NCBI GenBank assembly: GCA_030248135.1
Contig: JASANC010002855.1
Coordinates: 16,001 to 80,000, forward strand
Length of the DNA stretch: 64,000 nucleotides
Source of the DNA: Theristus sp. LFF4_11
Taxonomy: Eukaryota > Nematoda > Chromadorea > Monhysterida > Xyalidae
Reading direction: 5' to 3'
In this document: in pieces, positions 1 to 12,429 of the stretch
Position numbering within the stretch: the stretch's first letter is position 1
Layout: each line of letters starts with the position of its first letter
Notes under the pieces: model-generated
What the model saw: the letters and a program-made list of their open reading frames with translations, nothing else
What the model was told of the DNA's origin: nothing
Database searches by the model: none
Made by a program: the position numbers and the translations under genes

Positions 1-1264
1 GGGAGTCTAGTACCCGTGTCGAGGTAAAGGGGGGTAGGGGGAGGGGGGTACACGGGTATTTGCCCGTGCACGGGCAGGATTTTCGGCTGCGGGGGGGCGC
101 ACCCCCCACCCCCCCCCGCACTTTCGCTACTGGTTCTGAGAGCCTCAATTTTGGCACAATTTTCTTCGATATTATTATACATTACCTCGTAAAACAGTCA
201 GCAGTCGATTTTGGACCATTTTACCTACTGATTTTAGGCTTCAACGACTTCTACGATGAAGTTTTTGAGCGTCCCAAAGCTAGGCTTACCATTTCCGATG
301 CAGATAAGGTGACAATTCGCCTAGCAATCTGAATTTTGAGCGTCTGAGATGCTCCGCTTGCAAGCGCTACATTGTCTGGTTGCTGTTTCATGTCGTGTCG
401 TCGCGACATCATCAGAATTGATCGATTCAAGCCGGTAAGTTTGTTTTCACTTTAGCTGAAGACAATTAGTGACGTTTTGGGGCAGGGGTCGAGCCCGATT
501 TTTGGCGAATCCGAGGGGGGGGTTTGCCCGGGTGGGGGGGGGGGGGGTACTCCTTAAAAATATGGGTCCGCTGAAATTTTATCGCAGCGCGCTGATTGAT
601 GGCTCAAATGAAAGCCCTCGTTCTGCTGATCCTGTGTGAGGGTTTTTGAAATTCAGAATTTTGAAGACGTTCTTTGAATTTGAAATTTTCTATTGAGTGC
701 GTGCGTCTGTGGTAAGCGTGTACAGTGCACTGAATGACTGTATTCATGTGCTTGATGGATACCGTTCACATGATTGCATGAAACACAGTCATACGTCTGA
801 AGGTAGTGCCCACGGATTACGGTAGCAGTAGTTTTGGGTCTTGCCACGAAGTCTTGTGTCTGTCTTGTGAATAACAGTCGAAACCTTTTAAAAACATGCA
901 GCATTTTAACAGAATATGTCAAAAATCGATTTTCAAGGGCTACGGTAACTCTGCTGTTGGTCTCCTCGACACGATTTTTCAAATTCCGGTATTCAGTTAA
1001 AATCATGTTTTTTTCACGTCGAAAAAACTAAACTCCACAAACTACGAAATTCCAAAAATTTGCATTGGTCACATGTTAGAAAAAGCTAGAATAGAAACAG
1101 TCAAAAACCAAACCAAACATTGTTTTGAAGAGAAATAACTGTAACCAATCATCGATAAATGTCTGCAGCAAATGAAAGAGAAATATTCAAAAAAATAAGA
1201 TGTTGCAACGAAACACAAAATTTCAATCATTTACAAAACCTTAGAACAATGAACCTGAAGTAAA
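1..1264. other. Non-coding, G-rich low complexity then AT-rich
   Basis: The first 560 bases contain several long G or C runs (about 30-55, 90-118 and 515-547). The rest is AT-rich and lies downstream of the channel gene on the minus strand, so it may include its 3' UTR. I see no coding signal here: the open frames are short and show no family motif. Confidence 0.6.
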
Positions 1265-4200
1265 TCAGTGGTGATCGGCTCTTTTGATTCGATTTTTGTT
1301 GTCGGACCCTTTAGTGTCACGGTGTTTATTATCGTCGCCGACGTCAGCGGGTTTAGCACCGGGACAAAGCCAGCGCAGTGCCAGCTCAATGAACTCTAGA
1401 ACGCTCAGCAACGACAGTCCGCTGTACAGGCCGAGTGTGCCGCCGACACTGGCGAGCAGCGTCGGAAACGTGTACGTCGGGTGCTCAACGATGAGCTCGT
1501 GGTTCAGCTCCTGAACAACGACAACGACTTAGCCTTTTTACAGCTCAGATATCATGGAAAACTCGATTGGCGCTCGGCTTGATGGCGCTTTCCATAAAAG
1601 CATCGCCTAAATTCACGTCTATTCGTTCCTGCGTTCACCCAGGTCTCGCGAACGTGTGCGACCGAGTCGACCATACTCCGTTGAAAACACTGAGAAATCC
1701 ACCAAAGCAAGACTATTTTGTGAATTTCTCAAATTTCACTCTTTCACAAATCCACGACAGCCTTGCAAATTCGGCTTTTTCAGAAATAAAAATTGTCTTC
1801 AAAATTTTTGCAAAAAGGTTCTGAAAAAAGAAATCCGAAACTCAAGTTCCTGAAGAAGCTTCCGGTGGTGTACTCAACTGTAACAGCTGAACTGAATCAT
1901 TGAACAAGAACAAAGAGCTGAACACAAGGTCGACTATTTCCAACATATCTTGTTGTTCAATAGAACGTCATGCTTGTGCAGCAACACACCTCGAAGAACA
2001 CATCGAGCTTGCCGATCATGTTGCGCACGGCGTTGCCGACGTGCCAGAGCACTTTGCGAAGACGCCGCCGCTCCGTGCGATTCATGTTCACCAACGACGC
2101 GAGATCATCGCACGGCAACGCGGCGACGTCACCCTCCAGATGGCTGTTGATCAGCGCGCAGAGATCGCCCGTTTGCGCCGCCCACGCCGGCTGCAAACGC
2201 ACGAGCGCTTGATTTGCGAAAATGATCAAGTGCCATGAGATAGTGAGACTGAAACGTTTTCTGCCGCAGAAGTCCGATACTGAAACTGAGTTCATTTGCG
2301 TGCAAAACGACACATTCATGTGGTCAGCTCGTAATGACCGAGTTTGACCAAAAACTTTACTCTAGCAAGTCTTTTGCTCGGCAGCAACTTACAAACATCA
2401 TCTGAAAGTAATCGTCATTCGGCCAACGGCTGGCACTGGTGCGCTGTTGGTATTGCACCTCTGCGCACGCGCCTGGACACTCGTCGCCACATTTCGTCAG
2501 GGCCTCTCTGGTGACCTGACAATCGTTTAGTTTTTTTCAAGTTAAGGTCCTCCCAGGACGTTTTTAACCATGTGGTACATATGTATGTCAACGATAGCTC
2601 ATTTATCCGAACTTGTCGAAGCGAAATGACGTCATGTGCTCTGAAACATACGCTTGTCATACCACCAGTAGCGCGGACATTCAGTTCGACTGATCTTTTC
2701 ATGTAAACGAACACAAGTAAGGCACGTGAAGGGGTAAATTGAACGACTATGAAATTCTGGATGACGATCGCGCGATCACGAACATTCTCGATGCAGCTGT
2801 TCACGGTGTCGTTCGTCTGGTCGCAAGCGACCTTCGATTGCGCGAACGTGTCCTCGGCTTGCGTCGCGGTCAGCTGCGTCGCGTCAACGCAGTCGCACTG
2901 CACGCCGATCTGATAATGATAGCAGCTCGTGTAGCACGCCAACGTCGTGTAGTTCATGCGGTAGTCGGCGAACCGGTCGCCGAACAGCGTTTGCCAGCTG
3001 CGAAAATGTGTGTTTTCCTGTTTTGTACACCGAATAAACGGAGACAAACCAAACACACGGCAACGACTGTCAGTGACTGTATGATAACCCTGTGATATCT
3101 CCAGCTGTGTTCAGTCAACACTGGGATAAGAGAAAAAAGCCAACAAAATCACCAAAGTTTACCGTTTTGTGAACATTGCAAGTCCCACTCTGAAGACCTT
3201 GCACTCTGTTTGTAACCCAGGAATGGTTTGTTGAACAACAATAACAAGCGGCGCGTCTCATGTGAAATGTTTCTTTAATTTGTGACTGTGCGACAGTACT
3301 GTGTTTTATCAGTGTTGCACTGTTGCTTCGGGGATGGTCGTCTCGAATTAAGGGGCCGAAAGCCGCCAGGCTTAAGTACGGTTGAGTTTATCAGACAAAA
3401 AAAACCATTTATTGAACACTTAACAACACCCTTTCTTTTTAGGGAATTTATATATAAATTTGTTGCCAAATTTGCAGTGTTTTGTGTGTTCACAGTTACT
3501 GTGTTTTATCACAGTGCACTGCACTGTCTTCAGCATGCTAAAAAGGTGTTCGAACACGTGCCCAGTGTCCTGTCCGTCTGGGTGTTCCCGCCTGTTGTCA
3601 AATACTGATGTTGTGGAGCACTTTTAGCTCTGAGACACGCACAGTTCACTAGACGGACAGGACATCGGCGACCGGACACTTTTCTTCGGACATTTGTTTT
3701 AGCGAGGCTGGGATGTTTACAATTTGTAAATGTTGTGCGTGAACGTTGTGGCGCAGTCGGTGTTGTCGTACGGCAGCGGCTGTCGACTGATTTGCTGCTG
3801 TCGTAACGCAACACTGGTGGCCATGCCCGGCGACACGGTGAAGCCGAGCTCGCTCGGAAACGCCACGTACTCTTTCGCATTGATGTACACCTGCAGTCGC
3901 CGTGAAAAGTCGTTCTGTCTTTTGCACTGTGTTGTGTTTCAATAGCACAATGGCACACCTTTTGTTATCACTGAGTGAAGTTAGTGAGCGACGGGTTGAT
4001 TGTGCAAAGTAGGTATGTCCTTTTTTACAAACGTGTCCCACTGAAATGACGTCATGTGCCGCCAAACATGCGCTTGCCGTTCACAGCAAACCAGACTATC
4101 CGTTTAGCCGATTTCTTCCCGTAAACAAATGGTGAATGTCGAATCAGTCACATCAAACTGACATTTTAGTGCCTGTACTTTGACCAACGGGCGTTTTTAG

Positions 4201-6902
4201 AGCAGACTACGTCATTTTAGTCCGGACACGTTTGAATAAATCCACAAAACAATGTATATCTACAGGAAACGCATGTGCTGAATTATGAATTTGTGCAACT
4301 GGGATGAACCCATGAAAACGGAGGTTTGCGAAGCACGGCTCAATGTCAAAATCAGCGCACACACAATTTCTTAACTCGGGCCGTCGACGGCACGAGTCAA
4401 ACGACTATTATACCGTAGATTAGTTGCAATACCCGAAATCCGGTCTCTTGCGTCACCAGCGGCAAGTATTCGTTGATTTCTGCGTACAACGCCAACTGCA
4501 GTCCATAATCGGGTCCGTAGAACGTGGAGTAGTTGGTGTTGTTTACAATGAACGTGTAGCACATTCCAAACACGCTGTGCTCCTGTGTGCAGAAAAACTA
4601 AACTGCTTTGCCTTCTTTGATTTTATAGAAAAAGCGCCGATAATAACACTGCGAATCCAGAGCAATTTTGTACGCCAAAAAGGCTGGGGTCGGTTCGAAA
4701 CTGTATTGTAGATCCTCTGTCTATTCAAGTGCAATGTATTTTATTTATATGAAGGAGAAGGATATTGAAACTGGTCCTGAATTTTATTCTGTTCCCCATT
4801 ATTATTTATCCTAAAAACTTTGTTTATTTTCCCATTTGTGTAATTACTTACCCATTTCACAAAGTCAGCCGGACCGCAATCGTAGCCTTGATAACTGCAA
4901 TCGAGTAGCATTGTGTGCAGCTGATGTCCAACTTCGCTGATGTTCACCTATTGACAAAAACACGAAACATGGGAAAAAACGTCGCGTCAAAAGCGACCCA
5001 AAAAAATACCGTAAAGTCTTGCATATAAGGTTCCTGTCACTTGTAAGACCCCACGTCACACGGCGGGAAATCAAAAAAATTAAATTTTGACTTGGTCGAA
5101 ACCCACACCGTTCATAAGGCCCGGATGGACTTCCTAATCTTCGCTTTCTTAGACCTCCCTCCATTTTTTCAGATTTTTTTGTCTTTGAGTATTGTGGATT
5201 TATTCAAACGTGTCCGGACTAACGTGACGTCATTTTATTTAAAAACGTCCGTTTGTCAAAGTACAGGCACTAAAATTTCAGTTTGGTGTGACTGATTCGA
5301 CATTCACCATTTGTTTACGGGAAGAAATCGGCTAAACGGATAGTCTGGTTTGCTGTGAACGACATGCGCATGTTTTGTGGCACATGACATCATTTCAGTG
5401 GGACACGTTTAAAAAAATAGGCCATAATAACTTGGGTGGTCATCTGCCCATGCATTCTAAACGATTAAATTTGTTAGAACATTGACGCATTCTAGTTTTC
5501 ATCAAAGTGTGTTTCTTCAATTTTGTCCATCGTTTTTTTTGCATAATAAAATTTGTGTGTTTGGTGAGAATTGGGCGAAAGGAGACAAATAAAATTTTTT
5601 AATCGTTTGATTGTTCCAATTTCTTAGTCGAACACTTTACCCTGTCCAAGAACGTTCGACGTCGCATCCAAGTCACAACCTGAGCATGTCCCCCGCGAAT
5701 TCGCTCACGACTTGAACGTCGTCGCGTTTGCGTAAACGCCTGAAAGTTTTTTTTGAAGGAAAAGTTTTATGGAATAAATAATAAGGCAATGTTATGTACA
5801 GTATGGCCGAATAAATAAGGCAGTCTCATTCAAGGGGAGATTAGTCGCAGACTAGGAGTTGTCTTTCTTAATAAGACTAAGATATTCGCCAATAAAGTGT
5901 GCAATGTATAAAGAATGGACAGAATAGCACGAATATTCAATTTATTTTAAGAAACATGCATGTCAAATTTTGCACAGAATTGGGTCTCTGAACGTCTTTT
6001 TTCTTTCATTCAAATTTCGCGCGCTCCTTGCACCCTGAAAAAAGCTGCCATGATTAATCGGCCATGTCATTCCATATTAAAATTTCATCTCATGCCAAAA
6101 GTTCCGTGGTGCTCCGCATGGTTTTTTTCTGCAAGTAAAAGTTTTGGAAAGTTTTTGGCATGGAAGAAACTTTGGCATGACTTTTGGCCTTTTTTAGAGT
6201 GACGTTGAATGTTGCGCTGAATGATACACTGAATACTAGGCATGTTACGCGACTGACTTTCTCACAGTACCTCCAAGGTGGTTTGCTGCTGTTTAGCGAG
6301 CAGTGCAGCCGTGACACCGCGATACGCCTCTTCCATCTTCGACAGACGAAACGGGTTCAGGTTGCACACAGTGACCGCCGGGAACTCAGCATTACGCATG
6401 TACTCAACCTTGACGCCCGTTTGCGTTGGAAAGGCCAGGTATCTTTTGGCAATTACAAACAAACTTGTACTTAACGACGCTTATTTGGTCGAAAAAATAT
6501 CTTTGAACTTGCACGGTCCTTTTTTATAATCTTTCCTTTTCATGTGACAAAAATAAAAGTGATATTATAAAAATACGGATGAACGGTGTACTACGGTGAT
6601 CACAATGTTTTAAAGACGTGAAAAGTGGCATGACCATGGACAGGGTCAGGGACATTTTTTGATCCTGCTACAAACTGCAGACACACCACGACGAGATGAA
6701 CTGATCCGATTTATAAAAAAAAGCAGAAAAGGGCCTACTCAATGACGGTCAGCGTGATCATGTAGCCGCAAAGAGCCCAGGCAGCGCACAAAGCCACCAG
6801 CCATAGCAGACGCCAAAAGTGGCGTGTTCGATAGATGTCGAAGAATCCATGCGCCGACGTGTTTCGGGCAAAAGAGCAAATCAACTGCTTGCGGTGTGAC
6901 AT
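1265..6902 (-). CDS. DEG/ENaC (amiloride-sensitive type) sodium channel subunit, 10 exons
   Basis: This is a trimeric plasma-membrane cation channel subunit of the degenerin/ENaC/ASIC family. Exons, all phase-compatible: 6902-6739, 6442-6266, 5739-5680, 4936-4852, 4582-4433, 3890-3721, 2997-2784, 2515-2393, 2190-1990, 1510-1265, giving 529 residues, normal for the family. The protein starts at MSHRKQ and has the cytoplasmic His-Gly gating motif at about 18-19. TM1 lies at about 29-51 and is followed by the post-TM1 motif FPAVTVCN. A Cys-rich extracellular region follows, including CGDECPGAC. Pre-TM2 LDVFFEELNHE leads into TM2 at about 464-495, with GGTLGLYSGLSLLS containing the G-X-S selectivity filter. 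The 3' ends of exons 4 and 7 are the least certain: 2784 was chosen because it keeps phase and gives the best cysteine spacing. The ligand or mechanosensory role cannot be told from sequence. Confidence 0.92.
2556..2737 (-). repeat. Degenerate copy of CRE-containing miniature element (family B)
   Basis: This intronic stretch between channel exons 7 and 8 is a diverged relative of the elements at 4014-4254, 5190-5426 and 47676-47912. It keeps the block with TGACGTCA (2627-2634) and the block related to the Cys-codon-free middle of the element. Its ends are too decayed to place exactly. Confidence 0.55.
4014..4254 (-). mobile_element. Miniature inverted-repeat element, family B
   Basis: About 240 bp and in reverse orientation to the copies at 5190 and 47676. 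Both ends carry an imperfect inverted repeat around AAACGTGTCC, with TGACGTCA at 4047-4054. It lies in the channel intron between exons 5 and 6. No coding capacity is visible, so this is a non-autonomous element. Confidence 0.75.
5008..5130 (+). repeat. Dispersed repeat family D copy
   Basis: This stretch begins with TACCGTAAAGTCTTGCATAT and shares further blocks (a CCGTGTGAC-like segment, AT-rich spacer) with 28098-28290 (plus) and 20640-20770 (minus). It is probably another non-autonomous element and lies in an intron of the channel gene. Confidence 0.5.
5190..5426 (+). mobile_element. Miniature inverted-repeat element, family B
   Basis: A 237-bp element almost identical in sequence and length to 47676-47912. 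Left end TATTGTGGATTTATTCAAAC and right end (reverse complement) TATGGCCTATTTTTTTAAAC share the terminal AAACGTGTCC, so these are imperfect inverted repeats starting with TA. TGACGTCA lies at 5225-5232. The site is the channel intron between exons 3 and 4. Confidence 0.8.
5802..6065 (+). mobile_element. Miniature inverted-repeat element, family C
   Basis: Bounded by TATGGCCGAATAAAT on the left and the inverted TCGGCCAT on the right. Shares long blocks with 7045-7222 (the tract CTGAACGTCTTTTTTCTTT and the tract CTGAAAAAAGCTGCCATG). Intronic, between channel exons 2 and 3. No coding capacity. Confidence 0.65.
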
Positions 6903-7044
6903 TATAGTTATGTGATTTAAAAAAAATATTTTTAAATTTTTTTAACAAGTTCTGCAGTCTATATTGGTGTGTCTATGTCGGTCTGTTGATTGATTGTGAT
7001 TATGATTGAAGCTGAAATTTTAATTCTGTGCAATTTGATTACAG

Positions 7045-7222
7045 TATGGCCGAATAAATAGGCAGTCCATAAGGAGGATAAGATAGGAGTTGTCTTTTTA
7101 AAAATGAGAAAAAGATTATCGGTTTAAAAAACGCGTCAAATTTGGCACACAATTTTAATTCTGAACGTCTTTTTTCTTTTTAAATGCACACTGAAAAAAG
7201 CTGCCATGTTTAACCGGCCATA
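7045..7222 (+). mobile_element. Miniature inverted-repeat element, family C (shorter copy)
   Basis: Same termini as 5802-6065 (TATGGCCGAATAAAT and inverted CCGGCCATA) with an internal deletion. It sits about 140 bp upstream of the channel start codon on the opposite strand. Confidence 0.65.
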
Positions 7223-7671
7223 CCGTACAAACAACACCGAATGAATATGATCAAAAATAAAAATCAAGACCCAAATTTTTGGATTCGTGTAATGTCCCAT
7301 TATAACCTCCCCACAATCTCGGCTATTGCGAACTGTGTTGTGGATGAGGCGTGCTGTGGAGCACTTACTAATGGCTAGACTACTCTTTTAATTAGTGGTC
7401 AGCTACTTTCTTATCATTGGATGCGCTTGCGCGTAAAAGCGTTGTTTTCGTATTCTTCTGTGCCACTCTAATAACTCTGCTATTTTCGTATAACTGCTAT
7501 TTTTGTGCTGTCTTCTGTTTCGATAACCCGACAATAAAAATAAAAAATAAACGTTCATAGCTAAAATCAAACAATTTTTCGACCAGAGCCGTGCGTCACT
7601 TTTGGGAAGTTTGAAAAGTGACGTCGGGTTCATACGGCTATGCCCGGCCGCCCGGCACGCCTTCCTTCACA

Positions 7672-7803
7672 CCTGACGTATGCAGACGTACGTCGACGTC
7701 AAGTATGATGAACGAACGCGAATTCTAAAATGATACGGCACGTCACTTAAGGATTTTACGTTTGTTTACCTGACGTACGTCGATGTACGTTTGCATACGT
7801 CAG
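7672..7803. repeat. Inverted repeat / hairpin element of about 130 bp
   Basis: The left arm CTGACGTATGCAGACGTACG and the reverse complement of the right arm CTGACGTATGCAAACGTACA match for about 30 bases, separated by about 65 bases. The arms are rich in ACGT. This looks like a short inverted-repeat element; I see no second copy in the window. Confidence 0.6.
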
Positions 7804-8971
7804 TTATAAACGGGCCTTCAAGGGTTTACAAATTATAAATAGTGGTTTTATGAATTGTGGTTATAAATTATTGCGTTTTACAGAAAAGAGTTCACACGTT
7901 TGCTTGATCCGAAAACGTTTGCCAAGCGCGCGTCAGTTTGTTGTTTCGTACAAAACCCTTTGAATGGAGTCAATTATGGCTATGAATAAATCAGCACACG
8001 GTAACACGACCATGGTAATGATTGTCACCTAGCACGCTATAAATACAATGTATCTTTTGTGCTTATCATCTATACTACTAATTTATTCCTATGACTCGTA
8101 TTATACCATCGCGGAATCAAGCATGCTTTTGTGAAAATTAGCCAACAAAACCGCCTTGATTTAGCCGTTCATTCATTATTGTAGTTTTCGAACATGTGCA
8201 ATGTATTTATTTCTGCAGACCATAATTGCACGATTCAGAACTAGAAAATTCAACAAACAAGCACCATAAAACAGTGCACCAATTAGAAAACGTTACACAA
8301 CGTGTGTGCAACATTATTTTCTAAAATGAGCGGCGATAGTGTGAAGTGTGAAGTGTGCGGCGATTTAAAAATAGTGTGAAGGCGGAAACACCATTTAGTT
8401 GTTCGTCCGTACACACAAACGTCGTTCTAAATCCCGTACGCAAACTAATCGTGTCCGTAATGCATTAAGATAGCACACACGACACGATTTCTAAATCGCG
8501 TGGCCATTTTTTACGTGTCGTGTCCGTGTGTACGCACAAAAAACTAATTGCTAAACGCGCCTTAAGAGAAGCAAACTAAATTGATGTGAAAACTCTCCAA
8601 AGGAAATTCTGCTGCTGCTACAGACAGCAAACTGCACTTAAACCTCCTGAGAAAGCATTCGACAAATGTTGGTACTGTAAATGTTAGCCCTTTCTAACAC
8701 TTCAAATCGTCGTGTTCATAGCAAAAGTACCATGTCAATTTTCCATATTTCATGCAATCAGTGTAAAAGTTTTGTGGAAGATCATAAAAATTGACAGAAA
8801 TTAATGGCGTCGGCATTTTCTCACGCGTTTTTGGGTAAACAATTCACTTCTAAACGTTTCTTCTCACTCTATCGACTCTATGGCATGCTAACATATACGT
8901 GCTCAATTTGTTCGGCAACTCAAGCGTGATAACAAAAATGACGTGGTGCTTTATGCGGTGAACACGACTAC

Positions 8972-10147
8972 TCAAATTGTCTTAATTTTCTCCTCGATGT
9001 GTTTTACGGTGAACTTGATCCATTCGTCCAACGAGATCGCGCCATCGCCGTTCTCGTCCATCGCCTTGAACTGTTTCGTTCGTGCCGCGAGTCGCGCGTC
9101 AACGCTGCCGTACATCTCCGAGTTCAACGGCGCCAGACCAAATTGGCGTGGCGCCTCCGCGGCCGCATCGATCATTCGGTCGAACTCGACCTGCCCGTGT
9201 GTTTCTGTTGTCCTTGTGTGTTTTTCATTGATGCAGTTGCAAAAAATATGGATGTTCTGAGCGTGTAGAAGATGGTACATTATGGCTACACGAATTTGTT
9301 ACAGAATTTGTCGACAGAATTCCCAGAAAAGCTTGCTTCACCATGCAATAGCACTGTAAATCAAACTACACGCGTTCTTTTATGCGGGATTTCCAAGAAA
9401 CCATGATGCTTTACTATGCAATACAGTAGCATCAATTATTTCAGCAAAACAGTAAGACTGGTTTTCGCAAGCACAAAAAAGATATGCATGTTTGTGAGCT
9501 ATAAACGCTACCGGATTGATTGCGCCATCCCAGTCGGCATCGGCAGCCATGAAACACTTCACCAAAAATTCATACAGCTCACGACGTTGGTTCGATCGCG
9601 GGTCTTTCATCGCCTTTCAAACGCAAATCCAATTGCAGTAAAAAAACCTTTTGGTTCTGGACAAATCAAACAAAAAGCATGGAAACAAATGAAATAAGAT
9701 TATCCCATAAACAAGACCCGTCTCTCACTTACATATGCAAGAGACGTCTCTAACATATGCAAGAACAGCCTCTCACATATATAAGAACCGTCTTTCACTC
9801 ATACAAAGAGCCGTCTCTTATAGATCACATATGCAAGCGCCGTCTCTTACAAATGCAAGAACTTGTCTCTCAATGTAAGAGCCGTCTCTTACATATGCAA
9901 GAGCTGTCTCTCAATGTAAGAGCCGTCTCTTACATATGCAAGATCCGTCTCTTGCATATGCAACAGCTGTCTCTCACATACATTGTGTGCAAGACCAGTC
10001 GGCACTGCTATATCCGTCTCTACTCAGATCAAAGAACCGAGTGAACGAAAGACTTGAACCAGTCATTTTATATCAACCGCGGGAGAAAGGGTAAAGACTC
10101 ACCGCTTTGATAAAGAATACGAAATCGTCTTTTGATTTAAAATCCAT
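8972..10147 (-). CDS. EF-hand calcium-binding protein, 3 exons
   Basis: Exons 10147-10103, 9613-9512 and 9190-8972 join in phase 0 to give a 121-residue protein starting MDFKSKDDF. A clear EF-hand loop, MDENGDGAISLDEW, lies near the C-terminus, with acidic and Gly residues at the expected loop positions. An earlier loop, ADADWDGAINPVEF, spans the exon 2/3 junction, so the protein has one pair of EF hands. It has no signal peptide or membrane segment, so it is probably a cytosolic calcium buffer or sensor. The size fits small invertebrate EF-hand proteins, but I cannot name an orthologue. The 488-bp first intron carries a minisatellite. Confidence 0.85.
9715..10022. repeat. Minisatellite in intron 1 of the EF-hand gene
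   Basis: About a dozen irregular repeats built on GTCTCTTACATATGCAAGA and a shorter variant CTGTCTCTCAATGTAAGAGC, with unit lengths of roughly 22-26 bases. Units contain TCTTAC and its complement GTAAGA, so each can fold back. The copies differ from each other, so the array is not freshly expanded. Confidence 0.8.
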
Positions 10148-11393
10148 TTTGATTTAAATGCACGAAGCAAAGAAAGTGGACACTTGAGGAAGAGTAAATG
10201 AAATTCTCGGGTGCAACAGCAGCTCACAATGACGAGTGAGAACAAAAGTATTCTGATTTTGTATGCTCAACTAACGATACCAAACAAACCGTTATGTCAC
10301 ACAGCTCCCAAAGTATGTATTTATTAAACACATTACTGCAACCACAAATGTGTTGCAGTTAAACTTATTGGGTGGAGCGAACAGCAAACCGCTAAATATG
10401 CACATTCCATCACCCATCTGATCCCTCACGCAACCACAATATCTATGTCAATGGAACCGGATATACATCTTCGGTGACCATAAAACTAACACTCAGCAAA
10501 AACATTTAGCCCAGACGAAAATTTGTGGTTTTCGTTTGCCAAGGTGAGCATTGCAAGCATTTTGCATTTTGTACTCGATTTTTTTTGCAGCCAGCTGAGA
10601 ACGCCACTCTTCACCAAAACATAAAACTGTGCATATCACCTTCACATACAGACAATTCAAAATAGTTCGCTAGCCTATCCGGGTCCTTACTGGCTCACTT
10701 TCTTGAAATGACATTCTCAATAAGTTACCCCTCAAAACAAAAGGGTAATTTAAAAACAAGTCGACGGTTTGAACCATCATTGTTTTTGCATAAAACACAA
10801 AAAGAGCATTTCGTTTTTGTACAAAACTTGGTTAAATCGGCTAAAATTTAGAACGGAAAATTAGTATTTTTCTTTGTGCCAATCAAATATATTTTTCACT
10901 TCATTTTTTTTCAATTTTTTGCACCTCAAGCTAATTTTTGCAATAACGGAACTTACTGAAGAATGGTCTTACGCATGTCCATGTAGATACAATTTTGCCA
11001 TTATCTTGTTTCACCAGAATGACATGCACTGTATAGTGAGTGCCACATTAGCGCTCCAGTTGTGAAGCAATGCAGTGGACCATGCAAGACCAATAGTCAA
11101 AAGCACTACTGGGGAAAAGAGCATATGCAGCAGTTAAGAATCACTCAGTAAGAATTTTACAAATCAAGATAATAAACTTGCTTTTATTGTATCAGCCGAA
11201 ATGCGCGATAATGACACATCCTTGTATTCGTCTGCAAGTTGAAGTATAGCGGTTATGAAGTATAGTGGCTATTCAATACTTTGGTGCACTTGCATACTGC
11301 TGCTCGCAGGTAAACGAAAAATCACATGTTTGTGTTGGTTACAGTACGTGAACCCGTTCTGCTTAAGACCTGAGTTCTGCTTAAGAGATGAGC

Positions 11394-11560
11394 ATTAAAA
11401 TTTATCTAAAAATGCGGATAACGCATATAAAAGGAGGGTGTATGGATTTGTGTAAGCAGTAAGAAACTTGGCTTGACAGCTAAGTTCAAGTCTTTGATGT
11501 GGCACACGGATACAAGTACATAAGAGTTATTGCATATCTTTTGTGCCGCGTTTGTTTTCC
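11394..11560 (+). repeat. Solo copy of the retroelement-like terminal repeat
   Basis: Matches the terminal inverted repeat of the 48216-49118 element: CTAAAAATGCGG, then CATATAAAAGGAGG, then GATACAAGTACATAAGAGT. It is diverged from the 48-kb copies and has no partner repeat nearby. Confidence 0.7.
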
Positions 11561-11628
11561 TGAAAAACGTAACAATCTTCAAAAGTATTTTTCAATTGTC
11601 CTCTTCAGTTTAGTTCAAAATCACAGTA

Positions 11629-11961
11629 TCGTATTACCCCACCATTAATCCCCCCTCATTAATCCCCCACCACCACGACAAGTTTCCGAATAATCCCCCC
11701 ACAAATAATCCCCCATGGGGGTTAATGGAAGCCTGTTTGAAACACATACCCAGCGAATTCAATGGCTGGTTGCAGAGAAAATGATGAAATTGTGCTACCA
11801 AAGGCCCCAACTTTCTTGCCTGCCATGCAAGGTATTTTTGCCATTTTTCAATAAACCCCCACCCCTAGAATTTGTTTGTATATAACCCCCACCAATAAAC
11901 TTCCACCCCTAAAAGTCGCTGACGTATTATCCCCCATGGGGGTTTATTGGAGGTAATACGG
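11629..11961 (+). mobile_element. TA-flanked miniature element, family A (copy 1, diverged)
   Basis: A 333-bp element flanked by TA on both sides, with ends TCGTATTACC and inverted CCGTATTACCTCCAATAAAC. It contains poly-C tracts and two CCCCCATGGGGG palindromes, and shares a central block (CTGTTTGAAACACATACCCA) with the copies at 27571, 30491 and 31299. It has no coding capacity. TA target sites suggest mobilisation by a Tc1/mariner-type transposase. Confidence 0.8.
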
Positions 11962-12429
11962 TATATGCGAAATTCTGCAAATTCTGTGCAAAACCAAAAA
12001 TAAAAAATTGCAAAGCGTTACGGCAGATGTAGCTTTATTGTTGCTAACATACGAACAGCTCTGTATGTACGTACACCAGTGACAATTATGTCTTTCTTCC
12101 GTTGATTTTTACTCTCCTTCCCCATTTCCTAAAACCCAATGGTACCAAACTCTTGTGGATTGATGTGGGAGTATGAATGTAGACTGAAATGTCCATCCCG
12201 TGAGCCATTGCCTTTGCCACAAGAAGGGGACATTGCTTTTGCCAATGCGTCTGCGACGCTTGGTCCTGGGCAAAGCAGTGTCAGTGATCTAGGATCTAAT
12301 CACTATTTTGGCGCTTTAATAGGTCACCATATGCGAAAAATGCAGCAAATGAAAAAGTTTCGTGTGTCGAAAAAGTTAGAGGGCTGCCATGTGCAACCTA
12401 CAGTTGCTTTTGGCACGGGCTTTTTGTTC

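Larger units (their letters stand above)
6903..8971. other. Intergenic region between the channel and the EF-hand gene
   Basis: Holds the 5' flank of the channel gene, a family C element (7045-7222) and a hairpin element (7672-7803). Around 8370-8550 there is a second loose inverted repeat built on CGTCCGTACACAC and GTCCGTGTGTACG. I see no gene and no clear promoter motif. Confidence 0.5.

Noticed and set aside
1950..2238. Arg/His-rich plus-strand frames at the left end
   Set aside because: Shadows of DEG/ENaC exon 9 on the minus strand.
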